A DNA stretch of 7,281 nt from Spirochaetales bacterium (GTDB taxonomy: Bacteria; Spirochaetota; Spirochaetia; B11-G9), in NCBI GenBank assembly GCA_027077185.1, contig JALTGJ010000391.1, positions 1 through 7,281 on the forward strand, read 5' to 3'. Of the stretch, positions 1-6,850 are shown piece by piece. Position 1 is the stretch's first letter; the number at the start of each line of letters is the position of its first letter. The translations under genes and the position numbers were made by a program. Under the pieces are notes generated by a model. That model was not told where the DNA came from and made no database searches. It saw only the letters and a list, made by a program, of their open reading frames with translations.

Positions 1-1802
1 GAATTATTAATATAGATCCTAATTATGAACCGGCATACGAAAAATTGGATCAGGTCAAAGTAAAAATAATGTCTTTAAATGCAGAAGCTATTAAAGATAA
101 GACAATTTTAGAACTGGAGATTTTTGGCCCTGAAACTGCCAGAAATGACTACAGAAGAACAATACAGCTTTACGAAAAAATTCTTGCCATTGATCCTACT
201 GATATAGAGATTATAACAAATAAAAAAAATCTGGAAGAAATTTTTGGTATGGGAAAACTGGAAAAGAAGGAACCGGCTCCTATAGAAATAGAAGTAATTA
301 ATGTTGAAAATCTTTTCCCGTCACTTATGCAGTATTACCAGAATTACCCTGTAGGTAATATAACAATAAAAAATACAGGAAATAAAGATATAAGGGATTT
401 GAAGGTAAGTCTCTATATTAAACAGTTTATGGATTTCCCGGTATTCTCAAGAGAAACAGCAGTTTTAAACCCCGGTAAATCAGCAAACATAGATCTTAAA
501 CTGCTGTTTAATCAGGAAGTACTAAAGCTTGAAGAAGATTTAAAAGTTCAGGTAAAGCTGAACGTTTCTTTAAAATATGAAGGCAAAACCCAAACTTCCA
601 CAAACAACACAATTGTTACACTCTACAGGCGAACAGCTATGCAGTGGGATGATTCAGGAAAGCTATCTTCCTTTATAACCCCAAACGAAGGTATAATTGA
701 ACAGTTTTCCCATAGGGTTGTATCCAATTTACCCTTAAATTATAATTTCAATTTTTCAGAAAAATTAAAAAGAGCAATACGTATTACAAATGCATTAGGA
801 GCTTATGGAATCAGTTATATTGAAGATCCGGCATCACCTATCACAAAAATTCTTGGTAATTCAGAAGCAGTAGACACAGTTCGTTTTGCAAGGAAAACAC
901 TTTTTATACGATCCGGTGACTGTGATGATACAACAGCTCTTTTATCATCTTTACTGGAATCTGCTGGAATAGATACTGCTGTAATGACTTCTCCCGGTCA
1001 TGTCTTTATGGCTTTCAATTCTGAAGAACCTATTGCAAACCGCTGGATGTATGAAACAGAGAAAGTAAGTTCTATACCCTATAATGGGAATCTCTGGATA
1101 CCTGTTGAAACAACTTATCTTGAAGATGGATTTTTTAAATCCTGGGAATCAGCCTCAAAAACTCTTAGAACTAATAAGGGTAAAATTGAGTTTCTCCCAT
1201 TAGAAGAAGAAAGGAGATTCTACCCCCCACTTGCTCTTGGTGAAAGCATATACCAGGTTCTGGAACCTGGTAATGATTTAATATCTGTACTGGATAATAT
1301 TTCCAACCTGGAAATACGAAAATATCTTTATCAAAATTTAATTGACAGTTTAAAAATTGAAGAAACAAAAGCAATTAATCGAAGAAAATCTGCCATTCAA
1401 AACAGGCTTGGAATACTTCATATACGTTTTAATAATATGGATGCTGCAGAAAAAATTTTCCTTCAAATTAATAAAGAACAGCCTGAGTACCTGTCCGCTT
1501 ATGCAAATCTTGCCAATTTATACAGGATTCAAAATAAAACAGAAAATGCAATAAGTCTTCTGGAATCCACTCTCAAGGCATCTAATAATTCAACGTCATT
1601 AAATATTATTCTTGCACAATGCTATTATGAAAAATCAGAATTCAAAAAAGCAAATGATTTATTTGCAAAAATAAGTTCAAAAACACCCGATATCGCTTCA
1701 AAATTTGCATACCTGGCATTACCAAAAGATAATGGGAATTCCATAGAAAGAGCTTCCAGGAATAAAGAATCACAGCCAATATTCTGGGATTTGGAGGAAT
1801 AA
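1..1802 (+). CDS. TPR protein with central transglutaminase-like domain (5' end outside window)
   Basis: The reading frame is open from the left edge (first full codon at base 3). The TTG at 45 is only the first start-like codon: the residues before it (INIDPNYEPAYEKL) already form the end of a TPR repeat, so the gene begins upstream. Visible order: TPR-like helices to about base 240, including YEKILAIDPTD; a beta-rich, Ig/CARDB-like segment at about 280-640, ending near a WDDSGKL motif; a transglutaminase-like (papain-fold) domain at about 770-1190; then C-terminal TPRs at about 1370-1720. The likely catalytic Cys is in GDCDD (codon 921-923), the His in PGHVFMAF (999-1001), and the acidic residue is Glu in WIPVETT (1107-1109), where Asp is usual. 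Such domains can be peptidases, cross-linkers or inactive binders, so the reaction is not known. A signal peptide cannot be judged. It stops 33 bp before the convergent ybdG. The domain assignment is firm; the cellular role is not. Confidence 0.85.
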   Translation, partial: IINIDPNYEPAYEKLDQVKVKIMSLNAEAIKDKTILELEIFGPETARNDYRRTIQLYEKILAIDPTDIEIITNKKNLEEIFGMGKLEKKEPAPIEIEVINVENLFPSLMQYYQNYPVGNITIKNTGNKDIRDLKVSLYIKQFMDFPVFSRETAVLNPGKSANIDLKLLFNQEVLKLEEDLKVQVKLNVSLKYEGKTQTSTNNTIVTLYRRTAMQWDDSGKLSSFITPNEGIIEQFSHRVVSNLPLNYNFNFSEKLKRAIRITNALGAYGISYIEDPASPITKILGNSEAVDTVRFARKTLFIRSGDCDDTTALLSSLLESAGIDTAVMTSPGHVFMAFNSEEPIANRWMYETEKVSSIPYNGNLWIPVETTYLEDGFFKSWESASKTLRTNKGKIEFLPLEEERRFYPPLALGESIYQVLEPGNDLISVLDNISNLEIRKYLYQNLIDSLKIEETKAINRRKSAIQNRLGILHIRFNNMDAAEKIFLQINKEQPEYLSAYANLANLYRIQNKTENAISLLESTLKASNNSTSLNIILAQCYYEKSEFKKANDLFAKISSKTPDIASKFAYLALPKDNGNSIERASRNKESQPIFWDLEE

Positions 1803-1816
1803 TTCTGTAGAAAGAA

Positions 1817-1861
1817 ATAAAAATGTAGAGACGCCCTAATAGGGCGTCTCTACATTTTTAT
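1817..1861. terminator. Bidirectional rho-independent terminator between convergent genes
   Basis: A perfect inverted repeat with 22-nt arms (1817-1838 and 1840-1861) around a single central A. The GC-rich core GAGACGCCCT pairs with AGGGCGTCTC, and each strand ends in a run of five T after the core, so it can terminate transcription in both directions. It begins 14 nt after the stop of the TPR gene and overlaps the end of ybdG. Terminator activity is inferred from structure alone. Confidence 0.8.
1817..1861. repeat. Palindrome resembling a dispersed GTAGAGACGC-type repeat
   Basis: The palindrome is far longer and more perfect than a terminator needs. Its core, GTAGAGACGC with GCGTCTCTAC opposite, resembles short palindromic repeats that I recall being scattered between genes in cyanobacteria and some other phyla. 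Only one copy is present here, so membership of a repeat family is an inference. On the minus strand the element supplies the last eight codons (HKNVETPY) and the UAG stop of ybdG, as expected if it landed in the 3' end of that gene. Confidence 0.5.
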
Positions 1862-3098
1862 GAATACCCTGCCTAATATCCAGACCGGATATTGACTGAT
1901 AAACAGCAAGATCAAAAAAGGGAATTGAAGCAAGAAGATGATCGAATATATCTGCCTGTATACTTTCATAATTTGCCCAGACCTGATCACTGCTAAAAAC
2001 ATATATTTCAAGAGGGATACCCTTCTCTGTTGGCTGCAGCTGACGAACAAGAAATGTCATTTCCTTATGAATTGATGGATTTTCATGAAGATATGCTGCT
2101 ATATATGCCCGAAACACTCCTAAATTTGTCATTCTCCGTCCATTTATTAACTGTTCGGTATTAATGTTTCTTTCAGCATTATTTTTATCAATTTCCTTCT
2201 GCTTTTCGGAAATATACTCTCCAAGAATATCAATCTCTTTAAACCGCTCTATCATTTTATCTGAACAAAATTTAACACTGTTCATATCGATATTTATATG
2301 CCGTTTGATTCTCCTCCCACCGGAGTCACTCATCCCACGCCAGTTTTTAAAGGAAGAAGAAATAAGACTGTAAATGGGGACACTTACTATTGTTTTGTCA
2401 AAATTTTGAATGGTAACTGTCTGCAGCTTAATATCAATTACATCACCATCGGCACCATAATCGGGTACTGTAACCCAGTCCCCGATCCTTATCATATCGT
2501 TACCGGAAAGTTGTATAGCTGCTACCAGTCCCAGTATGGAATCTTTAAATACAAGCATCAGCACCGCAGATAGTGCACCAATACCCGAAAGAAGTCCTAA
2601 GGCTGATTTATCCAATATGGTAGCTACCATTAGAATTATGCCAAATATATAGATAAAAACCCTTACAATTTGCAGGTATCCTTTTATGGGGCGATTCTTT
2701 GAAATTTTGTATGTAGAATAGATTCTATTCACAGCTGAAAGTAAAGAACTTAACATCATAAGAACCAGAGCTATTATGTAAGATATAATTATTCTTTGGG
2801 TTAAAGGGACAATAGTATTTGTTTCCGGAAAAATAAAAGGAGCGGCATAGTACAAGACCAAAACAGGGGCTATATGCGCCAGACGATCGAACAAGCCCTG
2901 TTCAAGGAGAGTATCATCCCATTTTGTTTTTGTTTTATATACAATTTTTTTTACTGTAGATAACAGAATTTTTTTTGCAATAAAATCGACTAAAAAACTA
3001 ATTAGAATAACAACAGCAAGCATACTTGCTTTATTTGCAATACCTGCATAATTTTCTGTCAGACCAAGACTCATAAAAAAATTGGTAATGATATTCAT
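1836..3098 (-). CDS. ybdG: YbdG-type miniconductance mechanosensitive channel (MscS family)
   Basis: This is an inner-membrane channel that opens under membrane tension and releases solutes on osmotic downshock. The 420-residue product is close to the length of E. coli YbdG and shares its hallmark stretches as I remember them: NRPIKGYLQ, LVFKDSILGLVAAIQLS, DMIRIGDWV, YGADGDVIDI, SFKNWRGM, SGGRRIKR and QADIFDHLLA. About five membrane segments are visible (roughly residues 25-41, 76-90, 103-123, 143-162 and 166-192). The pore-lining helix is the last one (LLSGIGALSAVLMLVF), followed by the MscS beta domain and a cytoplasmic C-terminal domain. ATG 3098 is chosen because AGGAG lies 7 nt upstream. 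A TTG at 3119 would add seven residues, but it has no ribosome site and falls at the predicted transcription start. The last eight residues and the stop are encoded by the palindrome at 1817-1861, beyond the region that family members conserve (SGLDIR). Confidence 0.93.
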   Translation of the reverse strand: MNIITNFFMSLGLTENYAGIANKASMLAVVILISFLVDFIAKKILLSTVKKIVYKTKTKWDDTLLEQGLFDRLAHIAPVLVLYYAAPFIFPETNTIVPLTQRIIISYIIALVLMMLSSLLSAVNRIYSTYKISKNRPIKGYLQIVRVFIYIFGIILMVATILDKSALGLLSGIGALSAVLMLVFKDSILGLVAAIQLSGNDMIRIGDWVTVPDYGADGDVIDIKLQTVTIQNFDKTIVSVPIYSLISSSFKNWRGMSDSGGRRIKRHINIDMNSVKFCSDKMIERFKEIDILGEYISEKQKEIDKNNAERNINTEQLINGRRMTNLGVFRAYIAAYLHENPSIHKEMTFLVRQLQPTEKGIPLEIYVFSSDQVWANYESIQADIFDHLLASIPFFDLAVYQSISGLDIRQGIHKNVETPY

Positions 3099-3105
3099 AT
3101 ATCTG

Positions 3106-3110
3106 CTCCT
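3106..3110 (-). promoter_or_regulatory. Ribosome binding site of ybdG
   Basis: AGGAG on the minus strand, 7 nt before ATG 3098. It decides the start in favour of 3098 over the upstream TTG at 3119. Confidence 0.8.
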
Positions 3111-3126
3111 GTTTTCCAACAGAAGC

Positions 3127-3156
3127 AGTGTAAATGACTGAAGTCCTGAAAGTCAA
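3127..3156 (-). promoter_or_regulatory. Candidate sigma-70-type promoter of ybdG
   Basis: On the minus strand TTGACT (3156-3151) is followed after 18 nt by TACACT (3132-3127). These match the -35 box at 5 of 6 positions and the -10 box at 4 of 6. Transcription would start near 3120, giving a leader of about 22 nt that carries the AGGAG site. This would let ybdG be expressed separately from msrAB upstream. The remainder of this gap (3157-3203) shows no clear terminator or other element. Confidence 0.45.
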
Positions 3157-3203
3157 TGATTTTGAGATAAAAGGGAATCCACCACCAAAACAGTATAAAG
3201 TAT

Positions 3204-4298
3204 TTATTCAAATAACTTTCTATACTCTCCATAACCTTCTTTCTCCAGATCCTCCTCGGGGATAAACTTAAGGGAAGCAGAATTAATACAATACCTTAAT
3301 CCTGTTGGCTGGGGACCGTCATTAAACAAATGCCCCAGGTGGGAATTAGCATCTGGACTCCTAACTTCTGTTCTGGTCATAAACAAGGTTTTATCGGTTT
3401 TCTCAATAATCTCTTTATCTCCAATAGGTTTAAAAAAACTGGGCCAACCCGTTCCGGAATCAAACTTATCTGTAGAACTAAAAAGAGGCTCTCCGGAAAC
3501 TATATCAACATAAATACCCTTTTTCTTATTGTCCCAATATTCATTATCAAAAGCTCTTTCAGTCCCGTTCTTCTGAGTTACCTCATACTGAAGAGGATCC
3601 AAACTATTTTTCAGCTCTTCATCACTGGGTTTAACATAGGATTCTGAAGCTGGATTATAATCCTTATCTTCTCCCCATACTCTTTCCCGGTACTGATCCC
3701 TGCCGGAATTCATTCTGTAAAATTTATATCGTACGGGGCTTACTTTATAATAATCCTGATGATAATCTTCTGCAGGATAAAAATTTGTATACTCCCGTAT
3801 GGGAGTAATTATTTTTTTATCATATCTACCTGAAGCTTCCAACTCTTTAATAGAGACTTCTGCAACTGCTTTCTGAGCTGAATTATTGTAAAAGATAGCC
3901 GTATGGTACTGACTGCCTCTGTCTACAAAGGAGCCCCCATCATCCGTTGGATCAATCTGCCTCCAAAAAACATCAAGCAGATCTTTAAACGAAATTATTT
4001 CAGGATTATATACTATCTGCACAGCTTCCACATGGCCTGTAGTCCCGGAAGATACTTCTTCATAACTGGGATTTTCAACTAGTCCACCGGAATAACCGGA
4101 TATAACATCTATTACACCATCCAATATCTCAAAAGGATGCTCCATACACCAGAAACAGCCTCCTGCCAGTGTAGCTGTCTCAACACTATCTCCATATTGT
4201 TTCATAATTGCTTCCTTATTTGAATTTTTTTCTTCTGTATTTGCACATCCACTTAGCAGAAAAGCAGCAATTAGAATAAAAAATATCTTTTTTATCAC
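3204..4298 (-). CDS. msrAB: Lipoprotein fused peptide-methionine sulfoxide reductase MsrA-MsrB
   Basis: It reduces both epimers of methionine sulfoxide in proteins: MsrA acts on the S form and MsrB on the R form. Residues 1-18 form a lipoprotein signal (KK, hydrophobic run, LSGC lipobox with Cys18), so the enzyme is likely membrane-anchored outside the cytoplasm and repairs exported proteins. The MsrA domain (about 40-200) shows [12 protein letters not shown] with catalytic Cys48 and Glu53, GYSGG, DRGSQYH and AEDYHQDYY. The MsrB domain (about 230-350) shows [14 protein letters not shown] and [13 protein letters not shown] with catalytic Cys337. Only four cysteines exist: 18, 48, 51 and 337. 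MsrB therefore lacks the two CxxC zinc motifs and a resolving Cys of its own, and MsrA lacks the usual C-terminal resolving Cys; Cys51 is the only candidate. The GTG start at 4298 has GGAGG 9 nt upstream (4308-4312). It lies 56 bp downstream of the acyltransferase gene on the same strand. Confidence 0.95.
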   Translation of the reverse strand: MIKKIFFILIAAFLLSGCANTEEKNSNKEAIMKQYGDSVETATLAGGCFWCMEHPFEILDGVIDVISGYSGGLVENPSYEEVSSGTTGHVEAVQIVYNPEIISFKDLLDVFWRQIDPTDDGGSFVDRGSQYHTAIFYNNSAQKAVAEVSIKELEASGRYDKKIITPIREYTNFYPAEDYHQDYYKVSPVRYKFYRMNSGRDQYRERVWGEDKDYNPASESYVKPSDEELKNSLDPLQYEVTQKNGTERAFDNEYWDNKKKGIYVDIVSGEPLFSSTDKFDSGTGWPSFFKPIGDKEIIEKTDKTLFMTRTEVRSPDANSHLGHLFNDGPQPTGLRYCINSASLKFIPEEDLEKEGYGEYRKLFE

Positions 4299-4321
4299 TT
4301 TATTTTTCCTCCGGAATCTAT

Positions 4322-4350
4322 AATATAATTATATATTATAAAATTGGAAA
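4322..4350 (-). promoter_or_regulatory. Possible promoter of msrAB
   Basis: On the minus strand TTTCCA (4350-4345), 17 nt, then TATATT (4327-4322). The -10 is good and the -35 weak. The region also forms an all-A/T inverted repeat (4319-4327 with 4332-4340), which makes several alternative -10 boxes possible. Cotranscription from the acyltransferase gene is equally plausible. Confidence 0.25.
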
Positions 4351-4354
4351 GGTA

Positions 4355-5089
4355 TTAATCCTTTTTCCTCCATTCATTGAGCTGCCTGGTTATAATTTCC
4401 TTTACCACAGCAGACATCTCTTTACTATTATTAAATTTATCCGGATAAACAGGAGGAAATACTTTTGCTCTCATATTTGTTGCCTTATTAACCCAAAAAC
4501 TATTTTTCTTTATAGTCTTATCAATATTATGCAATGCTATTGGAATAACTGGTAGATTTGTTTTATCCGAAAGAATAAATGCACCACGTTTAAACCGCCC
4601 GACTTCTCCATTAATAGACCTTGTTCCTTCAGGAAAAATCATTACAGAACTTCCGGACTTTAATGTTCTTTCTGCATGCTGCATCATTTGTATCTGACTT
4701 TTTGTATCTGACCTTTTTACAACAATATAACTGTTAAGAGCCATATTCCATCCTAATAATGGTACTTTCAACAGTGTACTTTTTGCAACCCATTTAAAGT
4801 GTTTAAAAAGAGAATAAATAACAAGTATATCTATCAAAGACTGATGATTTGAAATAATTACATAAGTTCCATCTTTCTTAATATTCTCTTTTCCTTCCCA
4901 ATTAATCTTCCATAAGGGCTGAAGCCATATTAAAGTAGTAGCCCAAAAACAGGAAAATTGATGAAGTATAACTTTTCGCTTATCAAATACTGCCGTAAAA
5001 ACAAATATAACAAGCGCTATGGGATACAGCAGAATGCTAATAACAACACTCAGGGTCCATTCGTATACAGTTAGTATTATTGTAATCAT
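4355..5089 (-). CDS. plsC: PlsC-type 1-acyl-sn-glycerol-3-phosphate acyltransferase
   Basis: It probably transfers an acyl chain to lysophosphatidic acid to make phosphatidic acid, the precursor of membrane phospholipids, at the cytoplasmic face of the inner membrane. The 244-residue length is typical of the family. A hydrophobic N-terminal segment (about residues 5-35) anchors it. Motif I is NHQSLID with catalytic His82 and Asp87; motif III is FPEGTR at 152-157; the basic stretch GRFKRGAF and the VIPIALHN segment follow as in other PlsC proteins. ATG 5089 is chosen because AGGAGG sits 7 nt upstream; GTG 5095 would leave only 1 nt of spacing. It heads a minus-strand series with msrAB and ybdG. 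Members of this family can also acylate other lysolipids or ornithine lipid precursors, so the exact acceptor is inferred. Confidence 0.9.
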   Translation of the reverse strand: MITIILTVYEWTLSVVISILLYPIALVIFVFTAVFDKRKVILHQFSCFWATTLIWLQPLWKINWEGKENIKKDGTYVIISNHQSLIDILVIYSLFKHFKWVAKSTLLKVPLLGWNMALNSYIVVKRSDTKSQIQMMQHAERTLKSGSSVMIFPEGTRSINGEVGRFKRGAFILSDKTNLPVIPIALHNIDKTIKKNSFWVNKATNMRAKVFPPVYPDKFNNSKEMSAVVKEIITRQLNEWRKKD

Positions 5090-5096
5090 TTTCACT

Positions 5097-5102
5097 CCTC
5101 CT
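5097..5102 (-). promoter_or_regulatory. Ribosome binding site of plsC
   Basis: A perfect AGGAGG on the minus strand, 7 nt before ATG 5089 and only 1 nt before GTG 5095. The spacing decides the start as ATG 5089. Confidence 0.85.
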
Positions 5103-5122
5103 AATTTATCCTACCATACAAC

Positions 5123-5138
5123 ATTACAAAAATGTAAT
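5123..5138. repeat. Operator-like inverted repeat ATTACA-n4-TGTAAT
   Basis: ATTACA (5123-5128) and TGTAAT (5133-5138) are perfect 6-bp arms around AAAA. A further TGTAAT lies at 5155-5160, 22 bp (about two helix turns) from the second arm. A dyad of this size between divergent genes suits a regulator binding site, but A/T-rich dyads also arise by chance. Confidence 0.35.
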
Positions 5139-5195
5139 AAAACTGCAAGGTTCGTGTAATTTACGGATGATAAGATCGATTTAGTAAAATAGTGC

Positions 5196-5202
5196 GGGGA
5201 GG
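5196..5202 (+). promoter_or_regulatory. Ribosome binding site of the ABC ATPase gene
   Basis: GGGGAGG is followed by 7 nt and ATG 5210. The longer frame from GTG 5192 would place this site inside the coding sequence, so 5210 is the better start. Confidence 0.85.
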
Positions 5203-5209
5203 ATGCTTA

Positions 5210-6136
5210 ATGATAAGTATTAACAATCTAACAAAGAATTTTGGTGAAACCAGGGCTGTAAAAGGAATTAGCCTTGAAATTCCCAAAGGACAAATTTTGG
5301 GTATTCTTGGTCCCAACGGGGCAGGAAAAACAACAACCTTAAGAATGCTTACCGGGTTTATTACACCATCATCCGGTTCAGTCATTGTAAATGGTATTGA
5401 TGCAAGTAACAATTCTATTGAAGTAAAAAAGCACATTGGGTATCTGCCGGAATCATCACCAATTTATACAGATATGCTTGTTTACGACTATCTTGTATTT
5501 ATTTCAGACATAAGAGAAATTGAACATTCAAAAAGAATGGACCGTTTGCTCGAACTTTCAGATTTATGCGGCATACGGGAAGTAATGCATAAACCCGTAT
5601 CTACTCTGTCCAAGGGGTATAAGCAGAGAGTAGGTCTGGCTCTGGCACTTATGGATGACCCTGAAATTCTTATTCTGGATGAACCTACCAGTGGACTTGA
5701 TCCAAATCAAATAGCTGAGATTAGATCTATAATTAAAGAAATTGGGCGAAAAAAAACAATTATTTTTTCTACACATATTTTAAGTGAGGCAGAAGCTACA
5801 TGTGACAGAGTAGTTATAATGAATAAGGGTCAGCTTGTTGCAGATGACACTGCAGAAATGCTTAAAGAAAGTAAGTCTGATTCTTTTATTACCAATATAA
5901 CTCTGGAATTTACAGAGGATAAGAACATTAAAAAAATCTTTCAAAAAATTGATGCTATTTCCAGTGTTACTTTAGAAAATTCAAAGGATCAAATAAAAAT
6001 AAAACTTACAACATCCAAAGATATAAGATCGGATATTTATCGGCTTATAAAATCACAGGAATGGATTCTACTGGAAATGATTCAGGAAACAGAATCACTT
6101 GAACACATTTTTAAAGAGCTGACAAAGGAGGTCTAA
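5210..6136 (+). CDS. ABC transporter ATP-binding protein, GldA-like
   Basis: This is the cytoplasmic ATPase that drives the membrane partner encoded next. In 308 residues it shows Walker A GPNGAGKTT (34-42), the Q-loop region GYLPES with Glu81 where Gln is usual (as I recall for this branch), the signature LSKGYKQR (133-140), Walker B ILILDEP (153-159) with Glu158, the D-loop SGLDP and the switch His189 in STHIL. The C-terminal 90 residues are a less conserved accessory region common in ABC-2 ATPases. The order ATPase, short ABC-2 permease, GldG-like protein matches the GldA/GldF/GldG family rather than a drug exporter, but family ATPases are alike and the substrate cannot be read from the sequence. 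The stop codon abuts the next start codon. Confidence 0.93.
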   Translation: MISINNLTKNFGETRAVKGISLEIPKGQILGILGPNGAGKTTTLRMLTGFITPSSGSVIVNGIDASNNSIEVKKHIGYLPESSPIYTDMLVYDYLVFISDIREIEHSKRMDRLLELSDLCGIREVMHKPVSTLSKGYKQRVGLALALMDDPEILILDEPTSGLDPNQIAEIRSIIKEIGRKKTIIFSTHILSEAEATCDRVVIMNKGQLVADDTAEMLKESKSDSFITNITLEFTEDKNIKKIFQKIDAISSVTLENSKDQIKIKLTTSKDIRSDIYRLIKSQEWILLEMIQETESLEHIFKELTKEV

Positions 6137-6847
6137 ATGTCATTTCGAAAAACTAATACTATTTTCAAAAGAGAAGTACAAACTTTTTTTACTTCTCCTG
6201 TAGCTTATATTGTAATCACCCTGTTTCTACTGCTAACAGGCTGGTTTTTCTTTTCTACTTTTTTCCTTTCAGGAAGAGCAGATATGAGAGATTTTTTTAA
6301 TCTTCTGCCTATTGTTTTTTCATTTATTATTCCAGCCCTCACTATGCGCTTATTTGCCGAAGAATACAGAAGTGGATCGTTTGAAATTTCAGGAACCCTC
6401 CCCGTAGGCCTTATGGATATTATTTCCGGAAAATTTTTAGCAGCTCTCTTCTTTTCAGTTATTATGCTGATTCCTACAATAATTTATGCTGTTTTTATTT
6501 CCTTTCTTGGAGATCTCGACCCGGGACCAGTAATCGGAGGGTATATAGGAGCTGTACTCCTGGCCGGAGCATATTCCGCAATTGGTGTTCTTGCCTCATC
6601 ACTTACAAAAAATCAAATTGTTGCATTTATTGTAAGTGCTGCAGGATGTTTTTTTCTAACAATTATAAGTACAACTCTTGTTTTTCTGCCATCGTTTCTA
6701 ACAGGCTTTTTTCAATATCTGGGTTCAGTTTATCATTTTAATAATATCGCCAAAGGAGTTCTGGACTCCAGAGATCTTATATACTTTATATCTGTAATGA
6801 TTATTGGACTCTATGGAACCTTTATGGTTATAAGAGAAAGGAGCTAA
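6137..6847 (+). CDS. ABC-2 type permease, GldF-like
   Basis: This is the membrane subunit that pairs with the ATPase encoded just upstream. The 236-residue protein has six hydrophobic segments (about 21-45, 53-70, 96-122, 133-155, 163-187 and 212-232). The conserved cytoplasmic stretch FAEEYRSGSFE after the second segment is typical of ABC-2 permeases, where it faces the ATPase. Its ATG follows the upstream TAA with no gap. The ribosome site AAAGGAGGT (6124-6132) lies within the end of the ATPase gene, so translation is probably coupled. Length and N-terminus (FKREVQTFFTSPVAYIV) resemble GldF-type permeases; the transported substrate is unknown. Confidence 0.9.
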   Translation: MSFRKTNTIFKREVQTFFTSPVAYIVITLFLLLTGWFFFSTFFLSGRADMRDFFNLLPIVFSFIIPALTMRLFAEEYRSGSFEISGTLPVGLMDIISGKFLAALFFSVIMLIPTIIYAVFISFLGDLDPGPVIGGYIGAVLLAGAYSAIGVLASSLTKNQIVAFIVSAAGCFFLTIISTTLVFLPSFLTGFFQYLGSVYHFNNIAKGVLDSRDLIYFISVMIIGLYGTFMVIRERS

Positions 6848-6850
6848 GGG

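Larger units (their letters stand above)
5090..5209. promoter_or_regulatory. Divergent intergenic region between plsC and the ABC operon
   Basis: These 120 bp must hold the promoters for both the leftward acyltransferase gene and the rightward ABC operon. I find no convincing -35/-10 pair in either direction. TAAAAT at 5185-5190 (+) is a fair -10 box with no good -35 partner. Two ribosome sites and a small inverted repeat are listed separately. Confidence 0.5.

Noticed and set aside
1792..1828. GGAGG near the end of the TPR gene followed by ATG 1823 as a small gene
   Set aside because: The ATG is followed directly by a TAG stop and the spacing is too long.
2164..2573. Plus-strand open frames of about 70-90 codons inside ybdG
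   Set aside because: They lie wholly antisense to a well-conserved channel gene, have no ribosome site and resemble no known protein.
3135..3155. TGACT...AGTCA inverted repeat upstream of ybdG
   Set aside because: Only 5-bp arms with an 11-nt gap; too short to distinguish from chance, and it overlaps the candidate promoter.
3330..3647. Plus-strand open frame of 105 codons inside msrAB
   Set aside because: Antisense to the conserved MsrB domain; its sequence is the shadow of that domain.
4319..4340. A/T-only inverted repeat between plsC and msrAB as a terminator
   Set aside because: The 9-bp stem has no G-C pairs and would be too weak; it is better explained by an A/T-rich promoter region.
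5161..5436. Minus-strand open frame of 91 codons across the ABC ATPase start
   Set aside because: It runs through the Walker A region in antisense and has no start signal of its own.
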